From the NCBI RefSeq assembly GCF_943371865.1, contig NZ_CALRWL010000016.1:43592-107591 (forward strand): a stretch of 64,000 nucleotides of DNA, written 5' to 3'. Origin of the DNA: Azorhizobium sp943371865 (GTDB lineage Bacteria > Pseudomonadota > Alphaproteobacteria > Rhizobiales > Xanthobacteraceae). The notes under the pieces were generated by a model, which was not told the origin of the DNA, did no database searches, and was given only the letters and a program-made list of their open reading frames with translations. This document shows positions 45,274 through 53,988 of this stretch, in pieces; positions within the stretch are counted from its first letter, which is position 1, and each line of letters opens with the position of its first letter. A program made the translations under genes and the position numbers.

Positions 45274-47003
45274 CGGGCCGGCTCCTGGCTGCGGAACACG
45301 GAGATCTCCTGCCGGCGCCCGCCATTATAGGCGAAGCCATCCACCTGCCCCACCAGTTGGGCGTTGAGCCCAACGGCCTGCGCCCGCGCCGCGAACAGCG
45401 GCAGCATCGGCTTGCCGATAAAGGCCAAAGCGCAGCCGCCCTCCTTCAGCAGGTCGGCGGCTTGGGACGGATCGGTGAAGCGGATCTGCGTGCCGGCCAG
45501 GAACGCCAAGCTTGGCTCCTGGTAGGGCACGGTCGCAATGCGATCCGCCGGGCATCCGCTGTCGCGGGCGATGGCGGCCAGTTGCTCGGAGATCCACAGC
45601 GACCGCAGATGCGGCACGATGGCATGATAGACGCCGGTATAAAGGACCAGAGCCCCCAGCCCCGCCACCAGGAACGCGGCCACAGGCCCCACAGACGCTG
45701 CCGACTGCGCCGCCAGCACCAGAAGCAGAACCGCCAGCACCAGCACCGGCCACGCCGCTGCCGCCAAACCTTGGCCGAAATAATAGAAGCCGACCGCCAG
45801 CCCGATGGACAGCGCCACGCCGAGGGTCGGCCAGAACCACACGAAGTCCCGCAGCCGGCGCCCCACCTTGTCCAGTTCGCCCCGCTCTGCCGCCAAGGCG
45901 GTGAGAATGGCCAGCGCCGGGTAGAGCGGCAGCACGTAGTGCGGCAGCTTGGTGGCGGTGATCTCGAACACGATCCAGGTCGGCACCACCCAGGCGATCA
46001 GGAAGGTGACGGCCCGCTCGCGCCGGGCCCGCCAGGCGAACGGCAGCGCCATCACCGCCAGCGCCACCGATGGCCAGAAGGTGCCCCAGATCAGCAGCAG
46101 GTAGGTGCCGGGCGGTGCCCAATGGCCCTCCTGCCCTTCCGTCACCTTCCCCAGCATGTCGACGCCGACGGCCAGTTTGTAGAAGGCGCCATTGGTGACG
46201 AAATAGATCGCCACGAACCAAGGCAGCACCAGCAGCAGGCACCAAAGGATACCAGGAAGTGGCCGCAGGCCCAGCAGGAAGCGCCCGGAGCGCTCCACCA
46301 CCACCAGGGGCAGGATGGTGAGGCCCAGGAACAGGGGCGCCATGGGCCCCTTGATAAGGATGCCCACGGCGAGGCCGGTCCAGAAAATCGCCGCGTCCAA
46401 CCGCGACACCGGTCGCCCGCGCTCCCGCGCCAGATAGGCGCGCGCCAGGGCGCCCATGGAGGCCAGGATGGTGAACAGCAGCATGGCGTCGGTCTTGGCC
46501 AGCCGCGCCTCGATCCCGAGCAGCACGCAGGTGGCCATCATGCCTCCAGCCAGCAGCGCACCGCGGCGGGACACGAACGGCAGCGCCGCCCAATAGGTCA
46601 GGAGCACGGCGCCGATGGCGCCCAGCAGCGACGGCAGGCGGTAGAATGCAATTGTGGTCCGCGCAGAGGGGCCCACAATCGCCTCGCCGAGGGAGACGCT
46701 GGCCACCTGGAGCCAGTGGATCCCCACCGGCTTCTTGTAGCGCACGTCCTCCTTGAAGCGGATATCGATGAAATTGCCGCTCTCCAGCATCTGCTTGCTG
46801 GCCTGGGCAAAGCGCGCCTCATCCCGGTCGATGGGCGAGATCGAGGCAAAGCCCGGCAAAAAGGCGACCAGGGACACCAGCACCAGAAGTGCGCAGGCGC
46901 GCACATGGCTTGCCGCCGCCATGTCGAGGCCGCTTGAAAGCCGGCGGGCGAGTTCAACTGCGAAGGACCGACGCGGGTGAGACGCCGGTGCGGATATGGC
47001 CAT
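45270..47003 (-). CDS. ArnT-like membrane glycosyltransferase (GT39/GT83 type)
   Basis: The start ATG 47003 (MAISAPASHPRRSFAVELAR) is the best available; ATG 46922 is an alternative and neither has a strong ribosome site. The 577-residue product has about 11-12 membrane spans and the periplasmic catalytic loop ISPIDRDEARFAQASKQMLE followed by GNFIDIRFKEDVRYKKPVG, the ArnT/PMT hallmark with the DE pair. Such enzymes move a sugar from polyprenyl phosphate to lipid A or another acceptor in the periplasm. It is first in a four-gene operon (GT39, PAP2, GT2, LAB_N), which reads like a lipid A or glycolipid modification pathway. Confidence 0.88.
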   Translation of the reverse strand: MAISAPASHPRRSFAVELARRLSSGLDMAAASHVRACALLVLVSLVAFLPGFASISPIDRDEARFAQASKQMLESGNFIDIRFKEDVRYKKPVGIHWLQVASVSLGEAIVGPSARTTIAFYRLPSLLGAIGAVLLTYWAALPFVSRRGALLAGGMMATCVLLGIEARLAKTDAMLLFTILASMGALARAYLARERGRPVSRLDAAIFWTGLAVGILIKGPMAPLFLGLTILPLVVVERSGRFLLGLRPLPGILWCLLLVLPWFVAIYFVTNGAFYKLAVGVDMLGKVTEGQEGHWAPPGTYLLLIWGTFWPSVALAVMALPFAWRARRERAVTFLIAWVVPTWIVFEITATKLPHYVLPLYPALAILTALAAERGELDKVGRRLRDFVWFWPTLGVALSIGLAVGFYYFGQGLAAAAWPVLVLAVLLLVLAAQSAASVGPVAAFLVAGLGALVLYTGVYHAIVPHLRSLWISEQLAAIARDSGCPADRIATVPYQEPSLAFLAGTQIRFTDPSQAADLLKEGGCALAFIGKPMLPLFAARAQAVGLNAQLVGQVDGFAYNGGRRQEISVFRSQEPAR

Positions 47004-47382
47004 GTGCGATGCGGATCCGGTCGATTTTGGCGCGGACAATAGCAGAAACGCCCGCGCGGCAAAGGCAGGGGAAAGGTGGCGCAAAGATGGCCCACCGCCA
47101 TGGCGCTGCCGCGATGCGCGAAGGCCTTGCCCCGCGCGGGTTTCCACCGGCTAGCGGCCTATCGTTCGAACCCGGCCAAGCCTGGACTCGCCGACTCACG
47201 CCGGGAGAATACGGCCCCTGCACCGGTTTACGCTCTTCCGCTTACGCCTCCTCCTGCCCGCATGGGTCCTTCCGCCCTCGGCCGAGCGATGCATGCCATC
47301 GCCATCGGCGTTCAGGAAGGAGTGATCCTGAGATCGAGGACGTTGATCGTAGCGCCCACACCCCGCAGCCCACGCCCACGCG
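47004..47382. other. Intergenic stretch upstream of the ArnT-like gene
   Basis: No gene is supported in these 379 bases; frames open on both strands are shadows. It contains the end of hemP at its right border and the promoter of the glycolipid operon at its left; no clear hairpin or promoter motif was found. Confidence 0.4.
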
Positions 47383-47571
47383 CTATTTGGTCAGGATCAG
47401 CTTGTTCTGCGAGGTCAGCCGCAATTGGTAGGTCTGCGATCCGTGCGCGATGGTGATGACGCGGGTGTCCGAAAACAGATCCCGACTGTCCATCTTCTCG
47501 TCCAGAACCGGGACCGCCCGCGTCTTCTGCTCAGGCTCCCAAGCGGTAGAGTCATGGTCATGCTTGGTCAT
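47383..47571 (-). CDS. hemP: Hemin uptake protein HemP
   Basis: The 62-residue product starts at ATG 47571 after GGAG and ends with the HemP/HmuP signature (VITIAHGSQTYQLRLTSQNK, then LILTK). HemP is a small conserved protein of haem-uptake loci; in rhizobia it acts as an activator of haem-receptor genes. Here no haem receptor or hmu transporter is next to it, so it is an orphan copy. A candidate Irr box and a perfect TATAAT lie upstream (next feature). DNA upstream is unusually AT-rich for this genome. Confidence 0.9.
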   Translation of the reverse strand: MTKHDHDSTAWEPEQKTRAVPVLDEKMDSRDLFSDTRVITIAHGSQTYQLRLTSQNKLILTK

Positions 47572-47630
47572 TTGAACGACTCCAAATCATCATCGTGCGA
47601 CTTCACACGATACTCAAGCTCCGCCCTCAC

Positions 47631-47666
47631 TTTAGAGCGATTCAATACTGAACTTCCCTCATTATA
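47631..47666 (-). promoter_or_regulatory. Candidate promoter and Irr (ICE-like) box of hemP
   Basis: TTTAGAGCGATTCAATA (47631-47647) matches an interrupted palindrome of the form TTTAGAA-N3-TTCTAAA at 11 of 14 arm positions; this is the iron control element as I recall it. A perfect -10 hexamer TATAAT (- strand) is at 47661-47666, so the box would sit just after the transcription start. No -35 with ideal spacing is clear. Confidence 0.55.
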
Positions 47667-47809
47667 TTCTGAGTAATACATGCAATTCGACAAATCAATG
47701 CGAAGCGCGTCCGTGCAAGTGACACGGGCACGCAACGCATGCGGACGCCGCCGGCCTCCGGCATGGACAAAGGGGATGGGGGGTCGGCCGGCGCGACGCC
47801 GCGCCGCGC

Positions 47810-50800
47810 TTATTCCGCGGGCGCGGGACGCTCGTGCGGCGTGGCGGGCGTCTCGTCGCCGGCGATGGCTCCGCTGACGATGCGGTCGAGGCGATCCAGA
47901 TACAGGTAGATCACCGGGGTAATGTAGAGCGTGAGCAGTTGCGACAGCAGCAGTCCGCCCACCACCGCCACACCCAGCGGCTGGCGCAGTTCCGATCCGG
48001 CGCCAGCGCCGATGGCGATGGGCAACACGCCGAAGATGGCGGCCAAAGTGGTCATCATGATCGGGCGGAAACGCAGCAAGGCCGCCTCGCGGATGGCATC
48101 CAGCGCCTCCACGCCCTGGCGACGGCGCTCCAGGGCCACGTCGATCATCATGATCGCGTTCTTCTTCACGATGCCCACCAGCATGACGATGCCGATCAGC
48201 GCGATCACCGACAGTTCGATGTCGAACGCCATCAGCGTCAGCAGGGCGCCGATGCCCGCGGACGGCAGGCCGGACAGGATGGTGACGGGATGGATGAAGC
48301 TCTCATAGAGCACACCCAGCACGATATAGATCACCAGCACCGCCGCCACGATCAGCAGCGGCTGGTTGCTCAGCGAATCCTGGAACACCTGGGCGGTGCC
48401 CTGGAAGCCGGTGGTGACCGTTGCCGGCAGGCTCGCCGCCCGTTCGGCGGCATAGATCTGTTCCACCGCCTGGCCCAGCGACGTGCCCGGCGCCAGGTTG
48501 AAGGAGATGGTCACCGCCGGCTGCTGTTGCTGGTGCGCCACCTGAAGCGGGCCCACCGTGCGGCGGATGGTGGCCACCGTCTCCAACGGAACGACCGTAC
48601 CGCTGGTGGTGCGCAGATAGACCCGGCTGAGGTCCGAGGCTTCCTTCTGGAACCGCGACTGCGCCTCGGCGATGATCGCATACTGGTTGGAGCTGGTGTA
48701 GAGCGTCGCCACCTGACGGGTGCCGAACTGGGTATAGAGGGCGTTGCGGATCTGCTCCTCGGTGATGCCGAGCGCCGCCGCCTTGTCCTTCTGCACATCG
48801 ATGGTCAGCTGCGGATTGGAGATCTGCAGGTCCGAGGTCACGTCGCGCAGGCCCGGCAGTTCGGCGATGCGCCGCTCCATATCGGGCGCGGCGGCATAGA
48901 GCGCTGCCGTGTCGGAGCTTTGCAGCGTGTACTGATATTGGCTCTTGGACGACACGCCGCCGATATTGATGTTCTGCACCGGCTGGAAGAACACGTTCAC
49001 GCCGGGGATCTGGGCGGTGCGGCGGCGCAGTTGCTGGATCACCTGGAAGGCGCTGAGCTGGCGATCGCCGCGCGGCTTCAGGGCAATGAACATGCGCCCG
49101 GTGTTGGTGGTGCGGCTGACGCCGGTCGCCCCGGCGGTGGAGATCAGATAGGCGACGTTCGGGTCGCCGCGCACGGCGTCGGTGGCCAGCTTCTGGCGAT
49201 CCACCATGGCGTCGAAGGAGGTGTCGGTGGCTGCCTCCACTGTCGCGGTGATGAAGCCGGTATCCTCCACCGGGAAGAACCCCTTCGGGATCACCACATA
49301 GAGGGCGCCGGAAATCACCACGGTGGCCAGCGTGACCACCAGCATCATGAAGCGGTGACGCAGCACGAAATCCAGCGAGTGCCGGTAGCCGGCCAGCCAG
49401 GCCTCGAACATCCGCTCGGTGAAGCGGAACACGATGTTCGGCCGCTTGCTGTGGTCGACCTCCTTCAGCACGCGGGCGCACAGCATGGGGGTCAGCGTCA
49501 GCGACACGAAGCCGGACACCAGGATGGCGATGGAAATGGTCACCGCGAATTCGCGGAACACCCGCCCCACCACGCCGCCCATGAACAGAACCGGGATGAA
49601 CACCGCCACCAGCGATAGCGTCATGGAAATGATGGTGAAGCCGATTTCGCGCGAGCCGCGGATGGCTGCCGCGAAGGGCTTTTCGCCCAGTTCGATGTGC
49701 CGGTAGATATTCTCCAGCACCACGATGGCATCGTCCACCACGAAGCCCACGCACAAGGTGAGGGCCAGCAGCGTCATATTGTTGATGGAGAAATTCAGCA
49801 CCCACATGACGCCGAAGGTGGCGATGATCGAAATGGGCAGCGCCAGCGAGGGAATGATGGTGGCCCGCACGTTGCGGAGGAACAGGAAGATCACCAGCAC
49901 CACCAGCACGATGGCTTCCATCAAGGTCTTCTGGACATCGCCCACCGCTTCCCTAATGGAGAAGGAGCGATCGTTGAGCACTTCGATATTGACCGAACCG
50001 GGCACCTGGGCGCGATATTGCGGCAGGTGGGCGCGCACCTGATCCACCACCGCCACCGTATTGGCATCGGGCTGACGCACCACCGCGAGCACGATGGAGC
50101 GCTCGTCGTTGAACCAGGAGGCGACGCGCTCATTCTCCACGCCATTGGTCACGCTGGCGATCTCGTCCAGCCGCACCGGCGCGCCGTTGCGGAAGGCGAT
50201 CACCATGCGGCGATAGACATCCGCATCGGCCTTGGCGATGCCCATGTCGATGGTCAGGCTCTGCTTGGGTCCGGACAATTGACCGATGGGCGTGTTTGAG
50301 GCCCGCGCCTGGATGGCGGTCTGGATATCCGCCGCTGAAATGTTGCGGGCGGCGGCGGCGGCGGGGTCGACCCGGATGCGCACCGCATATTTCTGCGTGC
50401 CATAGATCTGCACCTGGGCGACGCCGGGCAATTGCGAGATCTGCTGGCCGATGATGGTGTCCGCATACTCATTGACCGTGGACAGCGGCAAGGTGGCCGA
50501 CGACACCGCCAGCAGGATCACCGGCGCATCGGCGGGATTGACCTTACGGAAGCTGGGCGGCGTGGTCATCTCGTCCGGCAACTGCCGCTGGGCCACCGAC
50601 AGCGCCGACTGCACGTCCAGGGCCGCATCGTCGATGTTGCGCGACAGATCGAACTGGATGGTGATGGAGGTGGAGCCCTGGGTGCTCGACGACGTCAGCG
50701 AGGTGATGCCGGAAATGGTCGCCAACTGCCGCTCAATGGGGGTCGCCACCGCCGTCGCCATGGTCTCGGGACTGGCGCCCGGCAGGCTGGCGCTGATGTT

Positions 50801-50932
50801 GATGGTGGGAAAATCCACCCGGGGCAGCGCCGCCACCGGCAGCAGCCGGTACGCAAACAACCCGCCAATGATGAGCGACAGCATCATCAGCGTGGTCATG
50901 ACCGGTCGGCGGATGCACAGCTCCGGGAACAT
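47810..50932 (-). CDS. RND efflux pump, HAE-1/MdtB-like inner-membrane transporter
   Basis: The 1040-residue product has twelve spans in two repeats; MFPELCIRRPVMTTLMMLSL at the start, the proton-relay aspartates in TM4 (VGFVVDDAIVVLENIYRH), and VLVIYIVLGVLYESFIHPVT and IVKKNAIMMIDVALERRRQG in the second half. Length and motifs match HAE-1 exporters of drugs or hydrophobic compounds, close to MdtB/MdtC. It follows its adaptor by three bases. No outer-membrane channel gene is adjacent. The acidic/proline tail (ATPHERPAPAE) is ordinary. Confidence 0.93.
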   Translation of the reverse strand: MFPELCIRRPVMTTLMMLSLIIGGLFAYRLLPVAALPRVDFPTINISASLPGASPETMATAVATPIERQLATISGITSLTSSSTQGSTSITIQFDLSRNIDDAALDVQSALSVAQRQLPDEMTTPPSFRKVNPADAPVILLAVSSATLPLSTVNEYADTIIGQQISQLPGVAQVQIYGTQKYAVRIRVDPAAAAARNISAADIQTAIQARASNTPIGQLSGPKQSLTIDMGIAKADADVYRRMVIAFRNGAPVRLDEIASVTNGVENERVASWFNDERSIVLAVVRQPDANTVAVVDQVRAHLPQYRAQVPGSVNIEVLNDRSFSIREAVGDVQKTLMEAIVLVVLVIFLFLRNVRATIIPSLALPISIIATFGVMWVLNFSINNMTLLALTLCVGFVVDDAIVVLENIYRHIELGEKPFAAAIRGSREIGFTIISMTLSLVAVFIPVLFMGGVVGRVFREFAVTISIAILVSGFVSLTLTPMLCARVLKEVDHSKRPNIVFRFTERMFEAWLAGYRHSLDFVLRHRFMMLVVTLATVVISGALYVVIPKGFFPVEDTGFITATVEAATDTSFDAMVDRQKLATDAVRGDPNVAYLISTAGATGVSRTTNTGRMFIALKPRGDRQLSAFQVIQQLRRRTAQIPGVNVFFQPVQNINIGGVSSKSQYQYTLQSSDTAALYAAAPDMERRIAELPGLRDVTSDLQISNPQLTIDVQKDKAAALGITEEQIRNALYTQFGTRQVATLYTSSNQYAIIAEAQSRFQKEASDLSRVYLRTTSGTVVPLETVATIRRTVGPLQVAHQQQQPAVTISFNLAPGTSLGQAVEQIYAAERAASLPATVTTGFQGTAQVFQDSLSNQPLLIVAAVLVIYIVLGVLYESFIHPVTILSGLPSAGIGALLTLMAFDIELSVIALIGIVMLVGIVKKNAIMMIDVALERRRQGVEALDAIREAALLRFRPIMMTTLAAIFGVLPIAIGAGAGSELRQPLGVAVVGGLLLSQLLTLYITPVIYLYLDRLDRIVSGAIAGDETPATPHERPAPAE

Positions 50933-50935
50933 GGC

Positions 50936-52099
50936 TCAACTCCCGGCGGCGGCGGTGGGGGCATTGCCCTTGATATTGACCTTCCCGTTATCACGCAGGG
51001 ACAGCTGACCGTCAGTGACCACAACCTCGCCGCCCTTCAGCCCAGCGGTAATGACCGCCATTCCGTCCACGTTGCGGGCTACGGTGACCGGGCGAACGTG
51101 AACCACATCCTTGTCGACCACGAACACGAACGTCCCGTTCTGCCCGCTCTGGACCGCTTCGGCGGGAACGGAGGCAACCCCGCTCTCCATGCGCAACGTC
51201 ACCGAGACGCTGCCCAAGGTGCCCGGCCACAAGCGTTCGTCCGCATTGTCGAACAGCGCCCGTACCATCAAGGTGCCGGTCTGGGGGTCGATGGTGTTGT
51301 CGATCACCGCGATCTTGCCGCCGGTGATGGTCTCATTGCGGCCCTGGAGGGTGATCTGGACCTGCGCGCCGGCCTCTGCGGCGCGGACCTCGGTCAGATA
51401 GTGCTCGGGCACCCCGAAGGCGACATAAATGGGCTTGATCTGGCGCACCGTGGCCAGCGTGTCGTCCATGCGAATGACAGCGCCCGGACGCACCGCAGCG
51501 ACGCCGATCCGGCCACTGACCGGAGAGCGGATCTCATAATGGCTGCGCTGAACCTTCAGCGCCTGCACATTGGCTTCGTCCTGCTCGACGGTGGCCTTTT
51601 GCGCATCCACGGTGGTGCGAGCATCGTCTACCTGCACCTGCGAGACCGCATTGCGTGACGCAAGACCGATATAGCGGTCCATGTCCCGCACGGCCTTCTC
51701 AAGCTGGGTCTTGTCCTTGGCCAGCGTAGCCTGGGCCTGGAGGATCTGTGCGTCCACCTCGCGGGCATCCAGGACGAACAGGACGTCGCCCTTGTTCACC
51801 GGCGAACCGTCTTCGAAGGCCACTTTGACCACTTGGCTGGCCACACGCGAGCGGATGGTGACCGTGACCATGGGCTCCACGGTGCCCAGGGCCTCCACCC
51901 GCAGGGGCATCGGCTTTTCCTGAACGGTGGCCACCATCACCGGGGAACGGCGTTCCTGCGCGACCCGAGCATTGGCAGCGCTGCCAGCGCGCGCGCCCCA
52001 CAGGCCTTGGGTCCACGTCCACCCTGCCCCGACGATCACCGCCAGGACGAAGAACATCGCAAAGATCCGCCAGCGCCCTGTGCGCCTCACTTCGGCCAT
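50936..52099 (-). CDS. RND efflux periplasmic adaptor (membrane fusion protein)
   Basis: The start ATG 52099 (MAEVRRTGRWRIFAMFFVLA) follows GAGG. The 387-residue product has an N-terminal membrane anchor, a lipoyl half motif (VRVEALGTVEPMVTVTIRSR form, with VVKVAFEDGSPVNKGDVLFV), a helical hairpin (about 110-180), the second lipoyl half (SHYEIRSPVSGRIGVAAVRP) and a beta-barrel domain. It links the RND pump to the outer membrane channel. The pump gene follows directly. Confidence 0.93.
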   Translation of the reverse strand: MAEVRRTGRWRIFAMFFVLAVIVGAGWTWTQGLWGARAGSAANARVAQERRSPVMVATVQEKPMPLRVEALGTVEPMVTVTIRSRVASQVVKVAFEDGSPVNKGDVLFVLDAREVDAQILQAQATLAKDKTQLEKAVRDMDRYIGLASRNAVSQVQVDDARTTVDAQKATVEQDEANVQALKVQRSHYEIRSPVSGRIGVAAVRPGAVIRMDDTLATVRQIKPIYVAFGVPEHYLTEVRAAEAGAQVQITLQGRNETITGGKIAVIDNTIDPQTGTLMVRALFDNADERLWPGTLGSVSVTLRMESGVASVPAEAVQSGQNGTFVFVVDKDVVHVRPVTVARNVDGMAVITAGLKGGEVVVTDGQLSLRDNGKVNIKGNAPTAAAGS

Positions 52100-52286
52100 G
52101 AAGTACCTCGCCCGACAGCACCGCCCCAAGGCGCGCTGTTCGCACCCTACGTCACATCGGCGAGGCTACACCTTGCCTAGGCGTGTCGCGAACAGGTTTT
52201 ATATGGTTAGCGGTGGTTTTTAGCGCCATGTGGGGCACAAAAACGCCCACTCGTTAGGCAAATCGCCTCTATTTAACGGTAGCCGC

Positions 52287-53492
52287 TTAAATGCCGTTAG
52301 GTAACGCCCGGGCGAGCCGTTCAAGGGCGCAATCCAAGGTCGCATCATGCTTTGCGAAACAAAAGCGCACCACTGAGCGGACCGCATCCTCCGCATAGAA
52401 AGCCGACACTGGAATCGCAGCCACGCCATGGGTCTTCACAAGGTCGAGACAAAAGGCCTCGTCATCCAGGCTCGGGTCGATGGCGGCCAGATCCACCGAC
52501 AGAAAATAGGTGCCTGCGCTTGGCAGCACGGGAAAGCCAAGGTCCGACAGGCCCTTGGCCAACCGATCGCGCGACCGTTCGAGACCGGCCCGCATCGCCT
52601 CGAAATAGGCGTCGTCCTTCCCCAGTCCGTAGGCAACCGCCACCTGCAGGTTCGGCGGCGTGGTGAAGGTCAGGAATTGGTGTGCCTTGCCCAGAACCCG
52701 CATCAGTTCGGGGGGCGCGAACACCAGCCCCACCTTCCAACCGGTCATGCCGAAGATCTTGCCGGCGGACGAGATTTTCACCGTGCGCTCACGCATGCCG
52801 GGCAGAGCCATCATCGACAGGTGGCGCCGGCCATCGAACATCACATGCTCCCACACCTCGTCGCACAGGGCGATGGCGTCGAAGCGCAGGCAGAAGTCCG
52901 CCACCAATTGCATCTCGGCCCGGGAATGCACGACGCCGGTCGGGTTCTGCGGATTGTTGAACAACACCAGCTTGGTGCGGGGCGAGAACACAGCCGCGAG
53001 CTTCTCCGCGGTGATCGACCAGCTTGGCGGCTCCAGGCGCACCAGGCGGGGAATACCCCCGGCCCGCCGGACCAGGGGCAGATACGCGTCATACAGGGGC
53101 TGGAACAGCACCACCTCGTCGCCTGGCTCGATCAGCGCCAGCAGCGCCCCCGCCAGTGCTTCGGTCGCGCCGGAGGTGACCATGACTTCCTGCTCGGGGT
53201 CCAGGTCCAGCCCTTGCCAGTGATGGTAATGCGCTGCCGCGGCCGTGCGCAGATCGGCAAGGCCCATCATCGGCGGATACTGGTTCCAGCCGGTGATCAC
53301 TGCGTCGGCGGCCCGTTGCCGCACGTCCAGCGGGCCTGGGTCGTCAGGGAAGCCTTGGCCGAGATTGACCGCATCGTGCGCACGCGCCAGCCCCGACATC
53401 ACCTCGAAGATGGTGGTGGGCAGGGCCGCATAGATGGAATTCAGCGGGCGGGCAGCGGGTGCCGCCGCCAGGGAAGCAAGGGTCGCAGACAT
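52287..53492 (-). CDS. Class I/II PLP aminotransferase (YbdL/kynurenine type)
   Basis: The start ATG 53492 (MSATLASLAAAPAARPLNSI) gives 401 residues; the frame is open to 53543 but without a ribosome site. The aspartate-aminotransferase fold is clear: AVNLGQGFPDDPGP, QYPPMMGLADLR, VTSGATEALAGALLALIEPG, FNNPQNPTGVVHSRAE, the PLP lysine in KISSAGKIFGMTGWKVGLVF, and RFCFAKHDATL. The GQGFPD motif is typical of methionine/kynurenine aminotransferases (YbdL). Donor amino acid cannot be told. It stands alone. Confidence 0.88.
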   Translation of the reverse strand: MSATLASLAAAPAARPLNSIYAALPTTIFEVMSGLARAHDAVNLGQGFPDDPGPLDVRQRAADAVITGWNQYPPMMGLADLRTAAAAHYHHWQGLDLDPEQEVMVTSGATEALAGALLALIEPGDEVVLFQPLYDAYLPLVRRAGGIPRLVRLEPPSWSITAEKLAAVFSPRTKLVLFNNPQNPTGVVHSRAEMQLVADFCLRFDAIALCDEVWEHVMFDGRRHLSMMALPGMRERTVKISSAGKIFGMTGWKVGLVFAPPELMRVLGKAHQFLTFTTPPNLQVAVAYGLGKDDAYFEAMRAGLERSRDRLAKGLSDLGFPVLPSAGTYFLSVDLAAIDPSLDDEAFCLDLVKTHGVAAIPVSAFYAEDAVRSVVRFCFAKHDATLDCALERLARALPNGI

Positions 53493-53574
53493 GCGGCTAT
53501 CGACTAGATCAAGTTGCGCCGCAGGTGAAGTCCCCGCATGCAAAAGCCGATGCCGCGCAGCGAAGATTCCAGCG

Positions 53575-53877
53575 CTACAGCTCTCCGCGCGCCAGTTCCA
53601 CCAGCGGCTTCAGGGCCGCCAGGAGATCCGCTTCGGTCACGTTCGCAACTGGCATCAGCACCTTCGCGGCCTGGGTTCGCTGTCCCGGCCGCATCACCAG
53701 CACCACCGTCTCCGCGCCACCGCAGGCCGGATCCCCGCATGCGATCTCGCTCACCGAGACGGTGGCCTCCTCCTCCAAGTCGAGGAGGCGGCGCGTCATT
53801 TCGGCAAGGGCGCGGGTGGCGTCCCGCTGCTCGGGACCAGCCCCGGCACCGCGGCTGCGCATGAACAGGCGCACCAT
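53575..53877 (-). CDS. Conserved hypothetical protein with CxDPxC motif (100 aa)
   Basis: The 100-residue product starts at ATG 53877. It has a helical N-terminal half (RDATRALAEMTRRLLDLEEE) and a conserved-looking motif SEIACGDPACGGAETVVLVM with two cysteines five apart, then VTEADLLAALKPLVELARGE. The CGDPAC pair could bind a metal or cofactor. I recall similar small alphaproteobacterial proteins annotated inconsistently; no function is assigned. It lies between the aminotransferase and the antiporter on the same strand. Confidence 0.65.
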   Translation of the reverse strand: MVRLFMRSRGAGAGPEQRDATRALAEMTRRLLDLEEEATVSVSEIACGDPACGGAETVVLVMRPGQRTQAAKVLMPVANVTEADLLAALKPLVELARGEL

Positions 53878-53988
53878 GAAGTCCGTCCTTCCTCTTTCCC
53901 TCGGCTGCCGGAGACGTCACAGCACCGATTCAAAACCGGCGCGTATGCCACACCGGGAAAACGTCAGCACGGCGGCAAAACCCGAAGG

